Made by a program: the position numbers and the translations under genes
Origin: Thermus sediminis
GTDB taxonomy: Bacteria > Deinococcota > Deinococci > Deinococcales > Thermaceae
Direction: 5' to 3'
Assembly (NCBI RefSeq): GCF_003426945.1
Contig: NZ_QURO01000004.1
Coordinates: 310,001-374,000, forward strand
Length of the DNA: 64,000 bases
The notes under the pieces: model-generated
The model's input: the letters and a program-made list of their open reading frames with translations, nothing else
What the model was told of the DNA's origin: nothing
The model's database searches: none
In this document: positions 9,688-20,470 of the stretch, one piece after another
Layout: the number at the start of each line of letters is the position of its first letter
Position numbering within the stretch: position 1 is the stretch's first letter

Positions 9688-11421
9688 TTAGCGGGGGATG
9701 GGGTAGCCCTGGGCCTCGAGGACCGCCTCGGCCACCCTCCGCCTCAGGGCCACCAGGTCCACGGGCTCCCGCTTGGTGAGCCTGCGGGCGGCGGAGTAGA
9801 CCACCCGGGCCTCGTCCCCCTCCACCAGCCTGGGCAGGACGGAAAGGGCCCGCACCTGGGCGCGGTCCAGCGCTTGGACCAGGTAAATCCGGGCCATGGC
9901 CTGGGCCAACTCCCCAAGCCGCCTGGCCCTTAGGAGGGCGCTTTCGGCGGCGTAGGCGTCGATCAGGATGTCGGCGGCAGCAGCGAGCACCTCCTGCTCC
10001 TCCTCCACCCCTTGGCCGTACTTCTGGGCCGCCAGGCCCGCCACCGTGAGGAAGAGCTTCTTGAGCCCAGCGATCTGGTGGAGCTCCAGGTCCTCGGGCT
10101 CCTCAAAGCTGGGCTCCAGGAGCTCCTTCTGGAGCTTCATGGCCGCCTGGAAGAGGGGAAGTTGCCCTTTCAGGGCCCGGCGGAGGAGCATCCCGGGGAT
10201 GAGGAGGCGGTTGATCTCGTTGGTGCCCTCAAAGATGCGGTTGATGCGGGCGTCCCGGTAGGCCCTCTCAATGGGGTAGTCTTGGGAGTAGCCGTAGCCC
10301 CCGTGGATCTGCACCCCCTCGTCCACCACGTAGTCCAGGACCTCGGAGCCCAGGACCTTGATGATGCTGGCCTCCACGGCGTACTCCTCAATCCCCGCCA
10401 TCACCGCCTCAGGGCCTTCCCTGCCCAAAAGGGCCTCGTCGATGAGGCCCACGGTGCGGTAGACGGCGCTCTCGGCGGCGTAGATGCGGCTCGCCATCTC
10501 CCCCAGCTTCTCCTGGATGAGGCCGAAGCGGGCGATGGGGCGGCCAAACTGCACCCGCTGGGCCGCGTACTGGGCGGAAAGCTCCAAGGCCCGCTTGGCC
10601 CCGCCCACGGCCCCCGCCCCCAGCTTGTAGCGGCCCACGTTGAGGACGTTGAAGGCGATCTTGTGCCCCTTGCCGATCTCGCCCAGGACGTTCTCCACCG
10701 GCACCTTGGCGTCCTCCAGGATCACCTGGCGGGTGCTGGAGGCCTTGATGCCCATCTTCTTCTCCTCGGGGCCAAAGGAGAGGCCCGGGGTGTCCCGCTC
10801 CACCAAGAAGGCGGTGAAGTGCTCCCCGTCCACCTTGGCGAAGACGGTGAAGAGCTGGGCGAAGCCGGCGTTGGAGATCCACTGCTTGACCCCGTTCAGG
10901 ATGTAGTACCTCCCGTCCTCGGAGAGGGTGGCCCGGGTCTTGGCGGAGAGGGCGTCCGAGCCCGAGCCCGGCTCCGTGAGGCAGTAGGCGGCGATCCACT
11001 CCCCAGTGGCCAGCTTGGGGAGGTACTTCCGCTTCTGCTCCTCGGTGCCGAAGTAGACCAGAGGCAAGGTGCCGATGGAGGTGTGGGCCCCGTAGGTGAC
11101 GGAAAAGCCCCCGGTGCCGGAAAGCTCCTCCCCCACCACGGTGGAGACCACCTTGGGCAGGTCCAGGCCCCCGTAGGCCTCGGGGATCTCTATGGCGAGA
11201 AGCCCGAGCTCCCCCGCCTTCCTCATGAGGGGCACGTTGAGGGAAAGCTCCCCGTGCTCCAGGCGCTCCAGGAGGGGAAGGACCTCCCTTTCCACGAAGG
11301 TGCGCGTGGTGCGGGCGATCTCCTTGACGCTCTCGTCAAAGTCCTCCGGGGTGTAAACGCCCTCCGGGCTCTCCAGAATCCAGCCGCCGCCCTTTTGCCA
11401 AAGCTTCTTCTCCTCGGTCAT
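9688..11421 (-). CDS. fadE: Acyl-CoA dehydrogenase
   Basis: A 577-residue FAD-dependent acyl-CoA dehydrogenase, longer than the usual 380-400 residues because of a C-terminal extension, as in very-long-chain and FadE-type enzymes of Gram-positives. Signatures include [39 protein letters not shown] (in parts), [20 protein letters not shown] and [11 protein letters not shown], the last holding the expected catalytic Glu. It carries out the first step of beta-oxidation. It is the third gene of a fadN-fadA-fadE operon; the thiolase gene lies 11 bp upstream. A hairpin repeat directly follows its stop. Confidence 0.92.
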   Translation of the reverse strand: MTEEKKLWQKGGGWILESPEGVYTPEDFDESVKEIARTTRTFVEREVLPLLERLEHGELSLNVPLMRKAGELGLLAIEIPEAYGGLDLPKVVSTVVGEELSGTGGFSVTYGAHTSIGTLPLVYFGTEEQKRKYLPKLATGEWIAAYCLTEPGSGSDALSAKTRATLSEDGRYYILNGVKQWISNAGFAQLFTVFAKVDGEHFTAFLVERDTPGLSFGPEEKKMGIKASSTRQVILEDAKVPVENVLGEIGKGHKIAFNVLNVGRYKLGAGAVGGAKRALELSAQYAAQRVQFGRPIARFGLIQEKLGEMASRIYAAESAVYRTVGLIDEALLGREGPEAVMAGIEEYAVEASIIKVLGSEVLDYVVDEGVQIHGGYGYSQDYPIERAYRDARINRIFEGTNEINRLLIPGMLLRRALKGQLPLFQAAMKLQKELLEPSFEEPEDLELHQIAGLKKLFLTVAGLAAQKYGQGVEEEQEVLAAAADILIDAYAAESALLRARRLGELAQAMARIYLVQALDRAQVRALSVLPRLVEGDEARVVYSAARRLTKREPVDLVALRRRVAEAVLEAQGYPIPR

Positions 11422-11432
11422 GGTCTCCCCCT

Positions 11433-12626
11433 TTACGCCGGATACACCTCAAAGACCCCGGCGGCCCCCATGCCGCCGCCGATGCACATGGTGACGAGGC
11501 CATACCCCCCACCCCGACGGGAAAGCTCAGCGATGAGCTGGGCGGTGAGCTTGGCCCCGGTGGCCCCCAGGGGGTGGCCCAGGGCGATGGCCCCGCCGTT
11601 CACGTTGGTCTTCTCCTCGGGCATTTCCAAAGCCCGCATCACCGCCAGGACCTGGGCAGCGAAGGCCTCGTTGAACTCGATGAGCCCGATCTGGTCCAGC
11701 CTGAGCCCGGCCCGCTCCAGGGCCTTGGGCACCGCCTTCACCGGGCCGATGCCCATCACGTCCGGCTCCACCCCGGCCACGGCGAAGCTCAGGAGGCGGG
11801 CCAGGGGCTTTAGGCCTAAAGCCTCGGCCTTCTCCCGGCTCATGACGACGAGGGCCGCCGCCCCGTCGGAGTAGGGGCTTGCGTTCCCCGCGGTCACCGT
11901 GCCCCCCTTCTTGAAGGCAGGGCGGAGCTTGGAGAGGGCCTCGAGGCTGGTGTCGGGCCGCACGGTCTCGTCCCGCGCAAAGAGGACCTCCTCCACCCGC
12001 TTCTTGGTGCCCTGGTAGGTGACCTTGGGCACCCGGATGGGGACCACCTCGCTAAAACGCCCCTCGGCCCAGGCCTGGGCCGCCCTTTGGTGGCTCCTTA
12101 GGGCCCAGCGGTCCTGGTCCTCGCGGCTGATGCCAAAGCGCTCCGCCACCCGCTCGGCGGTGAAGCCCATGCCGATGTAGGTGGAGTACCCCTCCGGGCT
12201 CCACTCCGTGGGGGTGAGGTCGGGGTGGAGGCGGGTGTGGAAGCCCGACATGGGCACCTGGCTCATCATCTCCACCCCGCCCGCCAGTACCGCGTCCGCC
12301 ATCCCCGTCATCACAGCCTGGGCCGCCATGGCCACGGTCTGGAGGCCCGAGGAGCAGAAGCGGTTGACCGTGGCCCCCGCCACCTCCACGGGAAAGCCCG
12401 CCCGCAGGAGGGCCAGACGGGCGATGTTCAGCCCCTGGGCCGCCTCGGGCATGGCGCACCCCCAGAGGACGTCCTCAAGCTCCCTAGGGTCCAGGCCCAC
12501 CCGCTCCACCGCCCCCCGCATCACCTGGGCGGAGAGGTCCACCGGGTGCAGGGTGGCCAAGGCCCCATCCTTCTTGCCCCGGGCCACGGGGCTCCTGACC
12601 GCGCTCACGATGACCGCTTCCCGCAT
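11433..12626 (-). CDS. fadA: Acetyl-CoA acyltransferase (thiolase)
   Basis: A 397-residue thiolase that cleaves 3-ketoacyl-CoA with CoA to acetyl-CoA and a shortened acyl-CoA. The nucleophilic Cys is in [14 protein letters not shown], the second active-site His in [15 protein letters not shown], and the C-terminal Cys in [12 protein letters not shown]. The N-terminus [16 protein letters not shown] is standard. It lies 12 bp downstream of the fused hydratase/dehydrogenase and 11 bp upstream of fadE. Gene order and neighbours favour degradative KAT over biosynthetic acetoacetyl-CoA thiolase, but substrate length cannot be read. Confidence 0.93.
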   Translation of the reverse strand: MREAVIVSAVRSPVARGKKDGALATLHPVDLSAQVMRGAVERVGLDPRELEDVLWGCAMPEAAQGLNIARLALLRAGFPVEVAGATVNRFCSSGLQTVAMAAQAVMTGMADAVLAGGVEMMSQVPMSGFHTRLHPDLTPTEWSPEGYSTYIGMGFTAERVAERFGISREDQDRWALRSHQRAAQAWAEGRFSEVVPIRVPKVTYQGTKKRVEEVLFARDETVRPDTSLEALSKLRPAFKKGGTVTAGNASPYSDGAAALVVMSREKAEALGLKPLARLLSFAVAGVEPDVMGIGPVKAVPKALERAGLRLDQIGLIEFNEAFAAQVLAVMRALEMPEEKTNVNGGAIALGHPLGATGAKLTAQLIAELSRRGGGYGLVTMCIGGGMGAAGVFEVYPA

Positions 12627-12638
12627 CTTCTCCCCCTT

Positions 12639-14930
12639 CTAGTTCCTAAGAGGCTTCCCCGTCTTCAGGGTGTAGGCGATGCGCTCCTGGGTCTTCCGGG
12701 TGCCGAGGAGCTTCAGGAAGGCCTCCCTTTCTAGGTCCAAAAGGTCCCACTCCGAGACCTCCCGCGCCGGGCCTTCCCCGCCGGAGAGCACGTAGGCGAT
12801 CTCCAGGCCGATCCGCATGTCGTGGTCCGTGATCTCCCCCGCCTCATGGAAGGCCCAGACGGCGTAGCGGAGGTTGCCCAACGCCTCGCTACCCAGGACC
12901 CGGATCCTGGGGGAAAGGGGCGGGCGGTAGTCGGGGGCGAGCTCCAGGACGCGCCGCTTGGCGTCGGCGATGAGGAAGTCCCGGTTCATGGAGATCCGGT
13001 CCCTATCCCTCAGGAAGCCCATCTTCCGGGCCTCGAGGGCGCTCGTGGAGGTCCTGGCCATGGCGATGAGGCCGAAGGCCCGTTTCACCGCCTCAAAGGG
13101 ATCGGCCTCCTCGTAAGGGCTTAGCTCCTCGGTGAAGCGGAGGAGCATCTCCTTGGTGCCGCCCCCAGCGGGCAGCAGGCCCACCCCGGCCTCCACGAGG
13201 CCCATGTAGAGCTCGGCGTGGGCCTGGACCAGGTCAGCGTGCAGGGTGAACTCCGCCCCACCCCCCAGGGTGAGGCCGAAGGGGGCCACCACCACGGGGA
13301 AGGGGCTGTAGCGCAAGGACATGGAGGCCTTTTGGAACTGGCGCACCGCAAAGGAGAGCTCGTCCCAATCCCCCTCCTGAGCCCCGGAGAGGATCAGGGC
13401 CAGGTTGGCCCCGGCGGAGAAGGCCCTGGGGTCCTCGTTGCCGATGACGAGGCCCAGGTAGCCCTTCTCCTCCACGTACTCCAGGCTCTTCTGGAGCATG
13501 CGGATCACCCCCTCCCCGATGGCGTTCATCTTGGTGCGGAACTCCAGAAGGACCACCCCGTCCCCCAGGTCCAGAAGGGCCGCCTCCTTGCCCTCTAGAA
13601 GGGTTTTCCCTTCGGACCTTAGGGCCTTGAGGGAGACCACCCCTTCCCGCTGGGGCAGGGGGTGGTAGGCCCCGTCAAACCCCAGGAAGGTATTCCCCTT
13701 GTAGAAGGCCCCGTCCGCCTTCTCTAGGAGCTCGGGGAGGGGGAGGCCATGCTCCGCGAGGAGGTCCTTCACCCTCGCAAGGCCCACGGCGTCCATGTTC
13801 TTGAAGGGGCCCATCTCCCAGCCAAAGCCCCACTCCAGGGCCTGGTCCACGGCCACCAGGTCGTAGGCGATCTCCGGTGCCTTTTCCAGGGTGTAGTGGG
13901 CGGTCTTGGCGAAAAGCTCCCTGAGGAAGGCCCCGTACTTGCCGGGAAGCTCCAAAACCCGGGGAAGGCGCTCCGCAAGAGGGAGATCGCGAAGGGTCCT
14001 AACCTCCGGGAGGTCCGGCTTGGCCCTGGGCCCGTAGTCTAGGGTCCTGGGGTCCAGGGTGAGGATCTCCCCGTTCACCCGCTTGTAGAACCCCGCCCCA
14101 GCCTTCTCCCCCAAACGGCCCTCCTCCACCAGGCGGAGGACCCAAGGGGGCAGGGCGAAGTCCTCCCCGGTGGCCTGGGCGAGCTCCTCGGTCACGAGCC
14201 TGAGCACGTCCAGGCCCGTGAGGTCAGCGGTGCGGAAGGTGGCGGAGTTAGGGCGGCCCAGGAGAGGCCCGGTGAGGGCATCCACCTCGTCAATGGAAAG
14301 GCCGTGTTTCTCCATGAGGCGCACCGCCTGGACCATGCCGTAGACCCCCAGGCGGTTGGCGATGAAGCCCGGGCGGTCCTTGGCCAGGACCGTCCCCTTG
14401 CCCAGGATGCGCTCGCCGAAGCGGCGGATCGCCTCCAGGACCTGGGGGTCGGTCTCGGGGGTGGGGATGAGCTCCAGGAGGTGGAGGTAGCGGGGCGGGT
14501 TGAAGAAGTGGGTCCCCAGGAAGCGCTTGCGGAAGCCCTCGGAGCGCCCCTCCAAGAGGACTGCCATGGGGATCCCGCTCGTGTTGGAGCTCACGATGGC
14601 CGTGGGCTTGAGGAGGCCTTCGAGGCGAGCGTAGAGGGCCTGCTTGGGCTCGGGCTTCTCAACGATGGCCTCCACCACCCAGTCGCAGTCCCTGAGCCTC
14701 TCTAAGTGGTCCTCGGTGTTGCCGATCTCCACGTTCCGGGCGAGGTCGGGGTCCATGAAGGCCGCCGGCTTGGCCTTCAGGGCCCGCTCCAGGCCCTTCT
14801 TGGCGGGTTCGTTCCGGTCCTCCTTCCCGGGGATGTCCAGGAGGACCACCGGGACGCCGGCGCTCACCAAGAGGGCCGCGATCCCGCTCCCCATGGTCCC
14901 CGCGCCCACCACGCCTACCTTCTTGATCAT
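12639..14930 (-). CDS. fadN: 3-hydroxyacyl-CoA dehydrogenase / enoyl-CoA hydratase fusion (FadN type)
   Basis: A 763-residue bifunctional enzyme with the dehydrogenase first: NAD-binding KKVGVVGAGTMGSGIAALLV at residues 3-22, substrate motif GTHFFNPPRYLHLLELIP around 140, then the 3HCDH C-terminal domain (KDRPGFIANRLG). A crotonase domain follows from about residue 430 (DGVVLLEFRTKMNAIGEGV, SAGANLALI, oxyanion segment LGGGAEFTLHADL). This order matches Bacillus FadN rather than E. coli FadB. It hydrates enoyl-CoA and oxidises the 3-hydroxy product. First gene of fadNAE; AAGGAGG precedes the ATG, unlike the many leaderless genes nearby, and a good promoter lies at 14956-14985. Confidence 0.93.
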   Translation of the reverse strand: MIKKVGVVGAGTMGSGIAALLVSAGVPVVLLDIPGKEDRNEPAKKGLERALKAKPAAFMDPDLARNVEIGNTEDHLERLRDCDWVVEAIVEKPEPKQALYARLEGLLKPTAIVSSNTSGIPMAVLLEGRSEGFRKRFLGTHFFNPPRYLHLLELIPTPETDPQVLEAIRRFGERILGKGTVLAKDRPGFIANRLGVYGMVQAVRLMEKHGLSIDEVDALTGPLLGRPNSATFRTADLTGLDVLRLVTEELAQATGEDFALPPWVLRLVEEGRLGEKAGAGFYKRVNGEILTLDPRTLDYGPRAKPDLPEVRTLRDLPLAERLPRVLELPGKYGAFLRELFAKTAHYTLEKAPEIAYDLVAVDQALEWGFGWEMGPFKNMDAVGLARVKDLLAEHGLPLPELLEKADGAFYKGNTFLGFDGAYHPLPQREGVVSLKALRSEGKTLLEGKEAALLDLGDGVVLLEFRTKMNAIGEGVIRMLQKSLEYVEEKGYLGLVIGNEDPRAFSAGANLALILSGAQEGDWDELSFAVRQFQKASMSLRYSPFPVVVAPFGLTLGGGAEFTLHADLVQAHAELYMGLVEAGVGLLPAGGGTKEMLLRFTEELSPYEEADPFEAVKRAFGLIAMARTSTSALEARKMGFLRDRDRISMNRDFLIADAKRRVLELAPDYRPPLSPRIRVLGSEALGNLRYAVWAFHEAGEITDHDMRIGLEIAYVLSGGEGPAREVSEWDLLDLEREAFLKLLGTRKTQERIAYTLKTGKPLRN

Positions 14931-14955
14931 GGCTAACCTCCTTATACTGAGTCAA

Positions 14956-14985
14956 AGTTTACCCCCACCCCCGGGGCCCTGTCAA
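14956..14985 (-). promoter_or_regulatory. fadNAE promoter
   Basis: On the minus strand TTGACA (14980-14985) and TAAACT (14956-14961) are spaced by 18 bp, placing the start of transcription near 14949 with a short SD-containing leader. The sequence ACTTTGACTCAGT overlapping the -10 and start contains the 7-bp palindrome TGACTCA and is a plausible repressor site; which regulator binds is unknown. Confidence 0.6.
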
Positions 14986-14998
14986 AGGGGAGGTTCAC

Positions 14999-17935
14999 CT
15001 AGCGGTCGGCGAAGAGGTAGAGGGCCTGCATGAGGGCCTCGGGGTAGTCCCGGGGCCTCAGGCCCCTTTTGGCCAGGCGGAAGCCAGGGGGGTACTGGGT
15101 GATCTCCACCCGGAAGGGAAGCTCCCTCAGGGCCTTGGCGTCGTAGTCCAGGGGGAAGCGGGGGAAGACGGCCTGGAGGTGGGTGAGGTCCTCGGTGAGG
15201 GAGAGCACCCCCTTCCTCTCCGCCACCAGGCGGAGCCGGGTGAGGTTGACGAAGTTCTCCGCCTCCTCGGGGAGAGGGCCGTAGCGCTCCTTGAGCTCCC
15301 GCACCAGGCGGGAAACCTCCGCCAGGGTCTTGGCCTCGGCGAAGCGGCTGTAGTAGCGGCTCCTGGCCTCGAGGCTCCCCACGTACTCCGCGGGAAGCCG
15401 GGCGGAGAGGGAGAGGTCCAGGGTCACGTGGGGCCTCTCCTCCGCCTCCTCCCCCTTGAGCTTCCTCAAGGCCTCCTCCAGGAGCTCCGTGTAGACCTCC
15501 AGGGAGAGGGCCCGGATGTGGCCGTGTTGCTCGGGGCCCAGGAGGTTCCCCACACCCCTGATCTCCATGTCCCGCTCCGCCAGGAGGTGGCCGCTTCCCA
15601 GGTCGGAAAGGTCGGCGATGGCGTGGAGGCGCTTCTCCGCCGCCTCCGTGAGCCTTGGCGGGTGGAAGAGGTAGGCGTAGCCCTCCTGGTCCCGCCTTCC
15701 CACCCGGCCCCTTAGCTGGTAGAGGGTGGCGAGGCCCAAGCGGTCCGCCCGCTCAATGAGGATGGTGCCCGCCTCGGGGATGTCCAGACCCGCCTCAATG
15801 ATGGTGGTGGCGAGGAGGACATCGTAAGCCCCCTCGGCGAAGAGGAGCATGGTCTCCTCTATGAGGGCCTCGGGCATCTGCCCGTGGACCACCCCAATCC
15901 GGGCCTCGGGGACCAGGTTCTCCAGGTAGCCCCGCCTAGCCTCTATGGAGGCCACCCGGTCGTGCACGTAAAAGGCCTTTCCCCCCCGCTCCAGCTCCAT
16001 CAGGATGGCCTCCCGCACGAGAAGGGGGTCAAAGGGCGCAAGGAAGGTCTGGATGGGCTTCCTTCCCGGCGGTGGGGTCTGGATGCTGGAGAGGTCCTTG
16101 AGGCCCACCAGGGCCGAGTAGAGGGTGCGGGGGATGGGGGTGGCGGAGAGGTAGAGGGTATCCACGTTCTCCTTGAGTTCCCGAATGCGCTCCTTCTGGG
16201 CCACGCCGAAGCGGTGCTCCTCGTCCACGATGAGAAGGCCCAGGTCCCTGAAGGCCACATCGGGCTGGAGGAGGCGGTGGGTGCCGATGACGAGGTCCAG
16301 GGTGCCCTCCCTCAGGCCCTTCAGGATGGCCTCCTCCTCCTTGGGGGGGGTGAGGCGGGAGAGGACCCCTATGCGCACGGGTAGCCCCCGGAAGCGCTCC
16401 CGGAAGGTCTTGCCGTGCTGCTCGGCCAGCAGGGTGGTGGGCACCAGGAAGGCCACCTGGGCCCCGTGGCCCACCACCCGGTGGGCGGCCCTTAGGGCCA
16501 CCTCCGTCTTGCCAAAGCCCACGTCCCCCGAGACCAGGCGGTCCATGGGATGGGGGCTTTCCAGGTCCTTTAGGACCTCCTCGAGGGCCCGCCTCTGGTC
16601 GGGGGTGAGCTCATGGGGGAAGCCCGCCTCCACGAGGGGGTCCCACTCGGGGAGAGGGGGAAAGGCCCGGCCCGGGGTGGCCCTCCTCTTGGCGTGGAGG
16701 ACAAGGAGCCTGGCGGCTAGCTCCTCCACGTCCTTCCTGGCCCTCTCCTTGGCCCTCTGCCACTCCCCCTTGCCCAGGGAGGAGAGCTCCGGGGGGTCGT
16801 CGGTGGTGCCAGGGTGGCGCTTGAGGAGGGGAAGGCCCTCCACGGGCAGGTAGAGCCGCCCCTCCCCGGCGTAGCGGAGGACCAGGTAGTCCCGCTTGGC
16901 CCCCAAGACCTCCCGGGTCTCCAGGCCCAGGTACTGGCCGATGCCGTGCTCCGGGTGGATGAGGAAGTCCCCCGGGCTCAAGGCCCCGGGATCGGTAAGG
17001 CCCTCCCCTAGGCGCAACCTGGCCTTTGCTGCCCCGGTGGCGAAGACCAGGGCCTCGGTGAGGAGGACCTCCTCCCCCCACTCCGCCCCGCCCTCAAAGG
17101 CCCCGGGCAGGAGGGAAAGCCGCCCCTTAGGCCCGGGGTACCGGTCCAGGACCAGGGGCGAGAAGGCGGCGAGGCGCCCCTTCAGGTAGTCCAGGGTGCG
17201 GGCGTGGCCCACGAAGAGGTGGACCCGCTTCCCCTCAGCAAGCCAGCGGGAAAGGTCCTTCTCCAAGGCCTTGAGGCTTCCCCGGTAGGGGGGGATGGGC
17301 CTCGTCCCCAGGTCCAGAGGGGGAAGCTCCACCCCCGCCCCCAGGGCCACCAGGGGCCTCCCCGCAAGAAGGGGCCAGAGCGCCTTGGGGGCCAGGGAAG
17401 GGATGTCCAGGTAGACGGGACCCGGGAAGTGGAGGACCTTTTGGGAGGTGAAGCCCTCGGCCTTCCCCGGCTTGGAGAGGAGGACGTGCCGCCTCTTTCC
17501 CTCACCCGCGACGAAAAGGCGCTCCAGTTCCTCCCCGAAGAACTCCAGGCGCACCTCCCCCACCTCCAGGACCTCCCCTAGGACCCTCACCTCCTCGTCC
17601 CGGGCGTAGCCCATCCCCAAAAGGCGCTCCAGGAGTCCCTCCCGGGAATAGATCCGGCCCACCTCCAGCACGAGCCGAAAGGCCCCGGGATCCTCGGGGA
17701 AGGGGCTCAGGGCCTCCTCGTAGCCCATGACGAAGAGGGCCCGCTCCTCCAGGGCCTCGAGGCCCGGATTGGGGTAGACGGGCACCCCGAAGGCGGAAAG
17801 GTCCCGGTAGCGCCTAAGGCGCTCCTCTGGGACCAGGAGAAGGGCCGGGGGCTTCTCCCGGGCAAGGAGCAAAGCAGCAGCCACCTGGGGCAAGGCGACC
17901 CGGTGGCCGTAAAGCTTCTCCAGGGCGATCTCCAT
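14999..17935 (-). CDS. mfd: Transcription-repair coupling factor
   Basis: A 978-residue Mfd, the ATP-driven translocase that removes RNA polymerase stalled at DNA damage and recruits UvrA. Seen in order: UvrB-like N-terminal region ([18 protein letters not shown]), RNAP-interaction (CarD-like) domain [17 protein letters not shown], RecG-like helicase lobes with Walker [13 protein letters not shown], motif Ia [15 protein letters not shown] box [23 protein letters not shown], and [13 protein letters not shown], then the TRCF C-terminal domain. ATG 17935 is chosen over an in-frame TTG four codons upstream. It lies 24 bp downstream of the DegV gene on the same strand. Confidence 0.96.
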   Translation of the reverse strand: MEIALEKLYGHRVALPQVAAALLLAREKPPALLLVPEERLRRYRDLSAFGVPVYPNPGLEALEERALFVMGYEEALSPFPEDPGAFRLVLEVGRIYSREGLLERLLGMGYARDEEVRVLGEVLEVGEVRLEFFGEELERLFVAGEGKRRHVLLSKPGKAEGFTSQKVLHFPGPVYLDIPSLAPKALWPLLAGRPLVALGAGVELPPLDLGTRPIPPYRGSLKALEKDLSRWLAEGKRVHLFVGHARTLDYLKGRLAAFSPLVLDRYPGPKGRLSLLPGAFEGGAEWGEEVLLTEALVFATGAAKARLRLGEGLTDPGALSPGDFLIHPEHGIGQYLGLETREVLGAKRDYLVLRYAGEGRLYLPVEGLPLLKRHPGTTDDPPELSSLGKGEWQRAKERARKDVEELAARLLVLHAKRRATPGRAFPPLPEWDPLVEAGFPHELTPDQRRALEEVLKDLESPHPMDRLVSGDVGFGKTEVALRAAHRVVGHGAQVAFLVPTTLLAEQHGKTFRERFRGLPVRIGVLSRLTPPKEEEAILKGLREGTLDLVIGTHRLLQPDVAFRDLGLLIVDEEHRFGVAQKERIRELKENVDTLYLSATPIPRTLYSALVGLKDLSSIQTPPPGRKPIQTFLAPFDPLLVREAILMELERGGKAFYVHDRVASIEARRGYLENLVPEARIGVVHGQMPEALIEETMLLFAEGAYDVLLATTIIEAGLDIPEAGTILIERADRLGLATLYQLRGRVGRRDQEGYAYLFHPPRLTEAAEKRLHAIADLSDLGSGHLLAERDMEIRGVGNLLGPEQHGHIRALSLEVYTELLEEALRKLKGEEAEERPHVTLDLSLSARLPAEYVGSLEARSRYYSRFAEAKTLAEVSRLVRELKERYGPLPEEAENFVNLTRLRLVAERKGVLSLTEDLTHLQAVFPRFPLDYDAKALRELPFRVEITQYPPGFRLAKRGLRPRDYPEALMQALYLFADR

Positions 17936-17959
17936 GCTGGGCCCCAAAGGGGCCAGGGG

Positions 17960-18796
17960 CTATTCTACCGCGTAGGCGTGCACCGCCAAAGCCCCGAGGC
18001 CCACGTTGGCGGCGATGGTGGCCCCGGAGCGGGTGATCCGGCCCCGCTCCAGACGAAGGGCGCTCTCCAGACTCCGCTTTAGGCCCTCCAGCCACTCGCT
18101 CTTGGCCTCGGTGTGGGCGATGGTGATGCGGGCCACCCGCCCCCGGAACTCCCCCAGGATCAGGCCAGCCAAGGCCTCGGGTACCGCGCTCTCCCGGGCC
18201 ACCTTGAGGAAGCGGATGTGCCCCTTCTCAATGCGCAGGATGGGCCTTAGGCCCAGGAGGTTCCCCACCACCTCGCCAAAGCGGGGAAGGCGGCCGTTGC
18301 GGGCCAGGTGGGAGAGGTCGGCCACGCTGAAATAGAGACTGGAACGCTTCATCCGTTCCATTTCCCGCACCACCGCCTCCTCCTCAGCACCCCTCTTCAG
18401 CATCTCCACCGCCCTTAGGACCATGGCCCCAAGCCCCGCCGAGACCATCCCTGAGTCCAGCACCCGGATGCGGGTGGGGGCCACCTGCAAGGCCGCCTCC
18501 CGGGCCCGTTGCACGGTCTTGGAGAGCTCCCCGGAGACGTGGAGGGAAAGGAGGCGGTCGTAGACCTGGAGGTGGCGCTCGTAGACCTCGGCGAAGTCCT
18601 CCGCGCTGGGAGGCTCGGTCACGGGCTCCGCCCCCGCCCGCATGGCCTGGTAAAGGGCGTCCGGGGTGAGTTCCTGCCAGTCCCTGTAACGCCTCCCCAA
18701 GAGGTGGACGTAGACGGGCACCAGGCCCACCGCCTCCTCCCGGAGAACCTTGGGGGAAAGGTCCGAAGCCGAGTCGGTGACGAGACCCAAGTCCAC
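17960..18796 (-). CDS. DegV family fatty-acid-binding protein
   Basis: A protein of about 278 residues with the DegV/FakB fold: N-terminal LGLVTDSASDLSPKV, RVLDSGMVSAGLGAMV, GNLLGLRPILRIEKGHI and C-terminal GALAVHAYAVE. FakB members bind fatty acids and present them to the kinase FakA; no FakA gene is visible here, so a role in fatty-acid phosphorylation is only a family inference. An extended -10 TGGTATAAG ends directly at an ATG (18805), so transcription would begin inside that codon; the GTG at 18796 nine bases downstream of the box is therefore preferred, with ATG 18805 as alternative. Divergent from pcp. Confidence 0.85.
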   Translation of the reverse strand: MDLGLVTDSASDLSPKVLREEAVGLVPVYVHLLGRRYRDWQELTPDALYQAMRAGAEPVTEPPSAEDFAEVYERHLQVYDRLLSLHVSGELSKTVQRAREAALQVAPTRIRVLDSGMVSAGLGAMVLRAVEMLKRGAEEEAVVREMERMKRSSLYFSVADLSHLARNGRLPRFGEVVGNLLGLRPILRIEKGHIRFLKVARESAVPEALAGLILGEFRGRVARITIAHTEAKSEWLEGLKRSLESALRLERGRITRSGATIAANVGLGALAVHAYAVE

Positions 18797-18833
18797 GCCC
18801 CCCATCTTATACCAGGTCAAAGGATGGCCCCCC

Positions 18834-18839
18834 TATAAT
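18834..18839 (+). promoter_or_regulatory. -10 box of pcp promoter
   Basis: TATAAT lies nine bases before the pcp ATG at 18849, consistent with a leaderless or near-leaderless transcript. The divergent degV -10 (TATAAG, 18806-18811) is 22 bp away on the other strand. Confidence 0.6.
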
Positions 18840-18848
18840 GGCAGGGGC

Positions 18849-19427
18849 ATGGTCCTGGTCACCGGCTTTGAGCCCTTTGGCGGCCTACCCCACAACCCCT
18901 CGGAGGCCCTCCTCCCCCTCCTACCGGAGGCCATAGGGGGAAGGCCCCTTCGCAAGGCCCTGCTCCCCGCGGACACGGAAAGGGTGGGAGAGGCCCTTTT
19001 GGCCCTTTACCGGGAGGGGCCAGAGGCAGTCTTACACTTGGGCCTGGCGGAGAAAAGACCCCTTATCTCCGTGGAGCGGCTGGCTGTGAACCTCCTGGAT
19101 TTTGAGCGCCCCGACAATGGGGGGAGGGTCCTCGAGGACACCCCCATCCTTCCCGAAGGCCCCCTGGCCCTCCCCGCCCGCTTCCCCGTCAAGGCGGTCC
19201 TAAGGCGCTGGCGGGAAGCGGGCATCCCGGGAAGCCAGAGCCTCTCCGCCGGAAGCTACCTCTGCAACCAGGTCTTCTACCTCTCCCTCTACCACCTGCC
19301 CGAAGGGGTCCCGGTGGGCTTCCTCCACCTTCCCCCCGACGAAACCCTGGCCTTGGAGCGGCCCGGCCCCTATGTGCCCCTCGAGGTCCAGGCCCGGGCC
19401 GTTCTCCTCGCCCTGGAGGCCCTGTGA
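18849..19427 (+). CDS. pcp: Pyrrolidone-carboxylate peptidase (pyroglutamyl peptidase I)
   Basis: A 192-residue C15 cysteine peptidase that removes N-terminal pyroglutamate. The catalytic triad is visible as Glu in ISVERLAVNL, Cys in AGSYLCNQVFY and His in GFLHLPPDE; the N-terminus VLVTGFEPFGG is diagnostic. TATAAT nine bases before the ATG suggests initiation close to the start codon. Its stop overlaps the GTG of the following glycosyltransferase (GTGA), so it leads that operon although the functions seem unrelated. Confidence 0.95.
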   Translation: MVLVTGFEPFGGLPHNPSEALLPLLPEAIGGRPLRKALLPADTERVGEALLALYREGPEAVLHLGLAEKRPLISVERLAVNLLDFERPDNGGRVLEDTPILPEGPLALPARFPVKAVLRRWREAGIPGSQSLSAGSYLCNQVFYLSLYHLPEGVPVGFLHLPPDETLALERPGPYVPLEVQARAVLLALEAL

Positions 19428-20470
19428 GGGTCCTCTTCCTCACCGACGCCAAGCGGATTGGAGGAAGCGAGGTCTACCTCCGGGAGATGCTTCCCCGCCT
19501 CAAAACCTTGGGACTAAGTCCCGAGGCCGCCCTGCCTCTGGCCGAAGGCAACAGGCCCATCCGGGAAGCGCTTCTGAAACAGGGAATCCCAGTCCACGCT
19601 TACCGGACCCTAAAAGATCTGCCGCGGGGGTTTGACCGCGTGGTGGCCTCGGCCTGGTACCCACAGAGCTACAGGGCCTTCTTCACCCACTATCCACGGT
19701 TAACGCTTCTTATTCATGACCAGATAGAGGTCTTTTATCCCCTGGGAGGCCGGTACCTTTACCGCCTGGGTTATCGCCTTCTCCAAGTACCTAACCTAAA
19801 GCGCGCCGAAGCGGTCATCACCGTCTCCCAATGGGCCGCCAGATGGCTAAGGGAGGTCCATGGGATAGAAAGGGTCTTTGCTGTTCCCAACGGCGTGGAT
19901 ACAGAGCGCTTCCGCCCACCCCTTCCAGGGGAAAAGGAAGCTCTCAGGGCTCGGTATGACCTGAACCGATACACCGTTCTTGTGCCCGCACGCATGAGCC
20001 CGGAAAAGAACCACTTGGCCGTCCTCCTCACCGCCAGGCTTCTCCCTGAGGTAGACTTCCTCCTGGTGGGAACGGGCGAGCTGGAGGGGCTTTGGCGAAA
20101 GATGGCGCAAGTTTTGCGCCTTCAAAACGTGCGCTTCCTAGGAAGGCGAGAGGATATGCCTGACCTCTACCGAGCCGTGGACACCGTCCTCCTCCCAACC
20201 CTAGGGGAGAACCAGTCCTTGGCCACCCTCGAGGCCATGGCCTCAGCCCTCCCCGTGGTCACCACTCCCATCCCCGCCCAAAAGGAGCTCATTCAGGATG
20301 GATACACTGGGAGACTTGCCAATCCTTCCCCTTGCGAACTTGCTCTTACTTTGAAAACCTTGCCCTCTACGCTGGGCAAAGCCGCCCGTGCCTGGGTCCT
20401 AGCCCGTCACAACTTGGAACAAAGCGCCCTCCAGCTAGCCCAAACGCTTCGTGAGGTACATCGTGCTTGA
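19424..20470 (+). CDS. GT4-family glycosyltransferase (first of tandem pair)
   Basis: A 348-residue GT-B enzyme. The N-terminal domain opens RVLFLTDAKRIGGSEVYLRE with the glycine-rich acceptor loop, and the C-terminal domain has VPARMSPEKNHLAVL, LLVGTGELEGL and the EX7E motif ENQSLATLE. It probably transfers a nucleotide-activated sugar with retention to a cell-surface glycan or lipid; substrates are unknown. It overlaps pcp by four bases. The N-terminus closely resembles the next gene, showing a tandem duplication. From about 19,600 onward the base composition is less GC-rich than neighbouring genes. Confidence 0.82.
   Translation: MRVLFLTDAKRIGGSEVYLREMLPRLKTLGLSPEAALPLAEGNRPIREALLKQGIPVHAYRTLKDLPRGFDRVVASAWYPQSYRAFFTHYPRLTLLIHDQIEVFYPLGGRYLYRLGYRLLQVPNLKRAEAVITVSQWAARWLREVHGIERVFAVPNGVDTERFRPPLPGEKEALRARYDLNRYTVLVPARMSPEKNHLAVLLTARLLPEVDFLLVGTGELEGLWRKMAQVLRLQNVRFLGRREDMPDLYRAVDTVLLPTLGENQSLATLEAMASALPVVTTPIPAQKELIQDGYTGRLANPSPCELALTLKTLPSTLGKAARAWVLARHNLEQSALQLAQTLREVHRA

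Noticed and set aside
10012-11874. Long plus-strand frame opposite fadE and fadA
   Set aside because: His/Gly/Leu-rich antisense frame of the real minus-strand genes.
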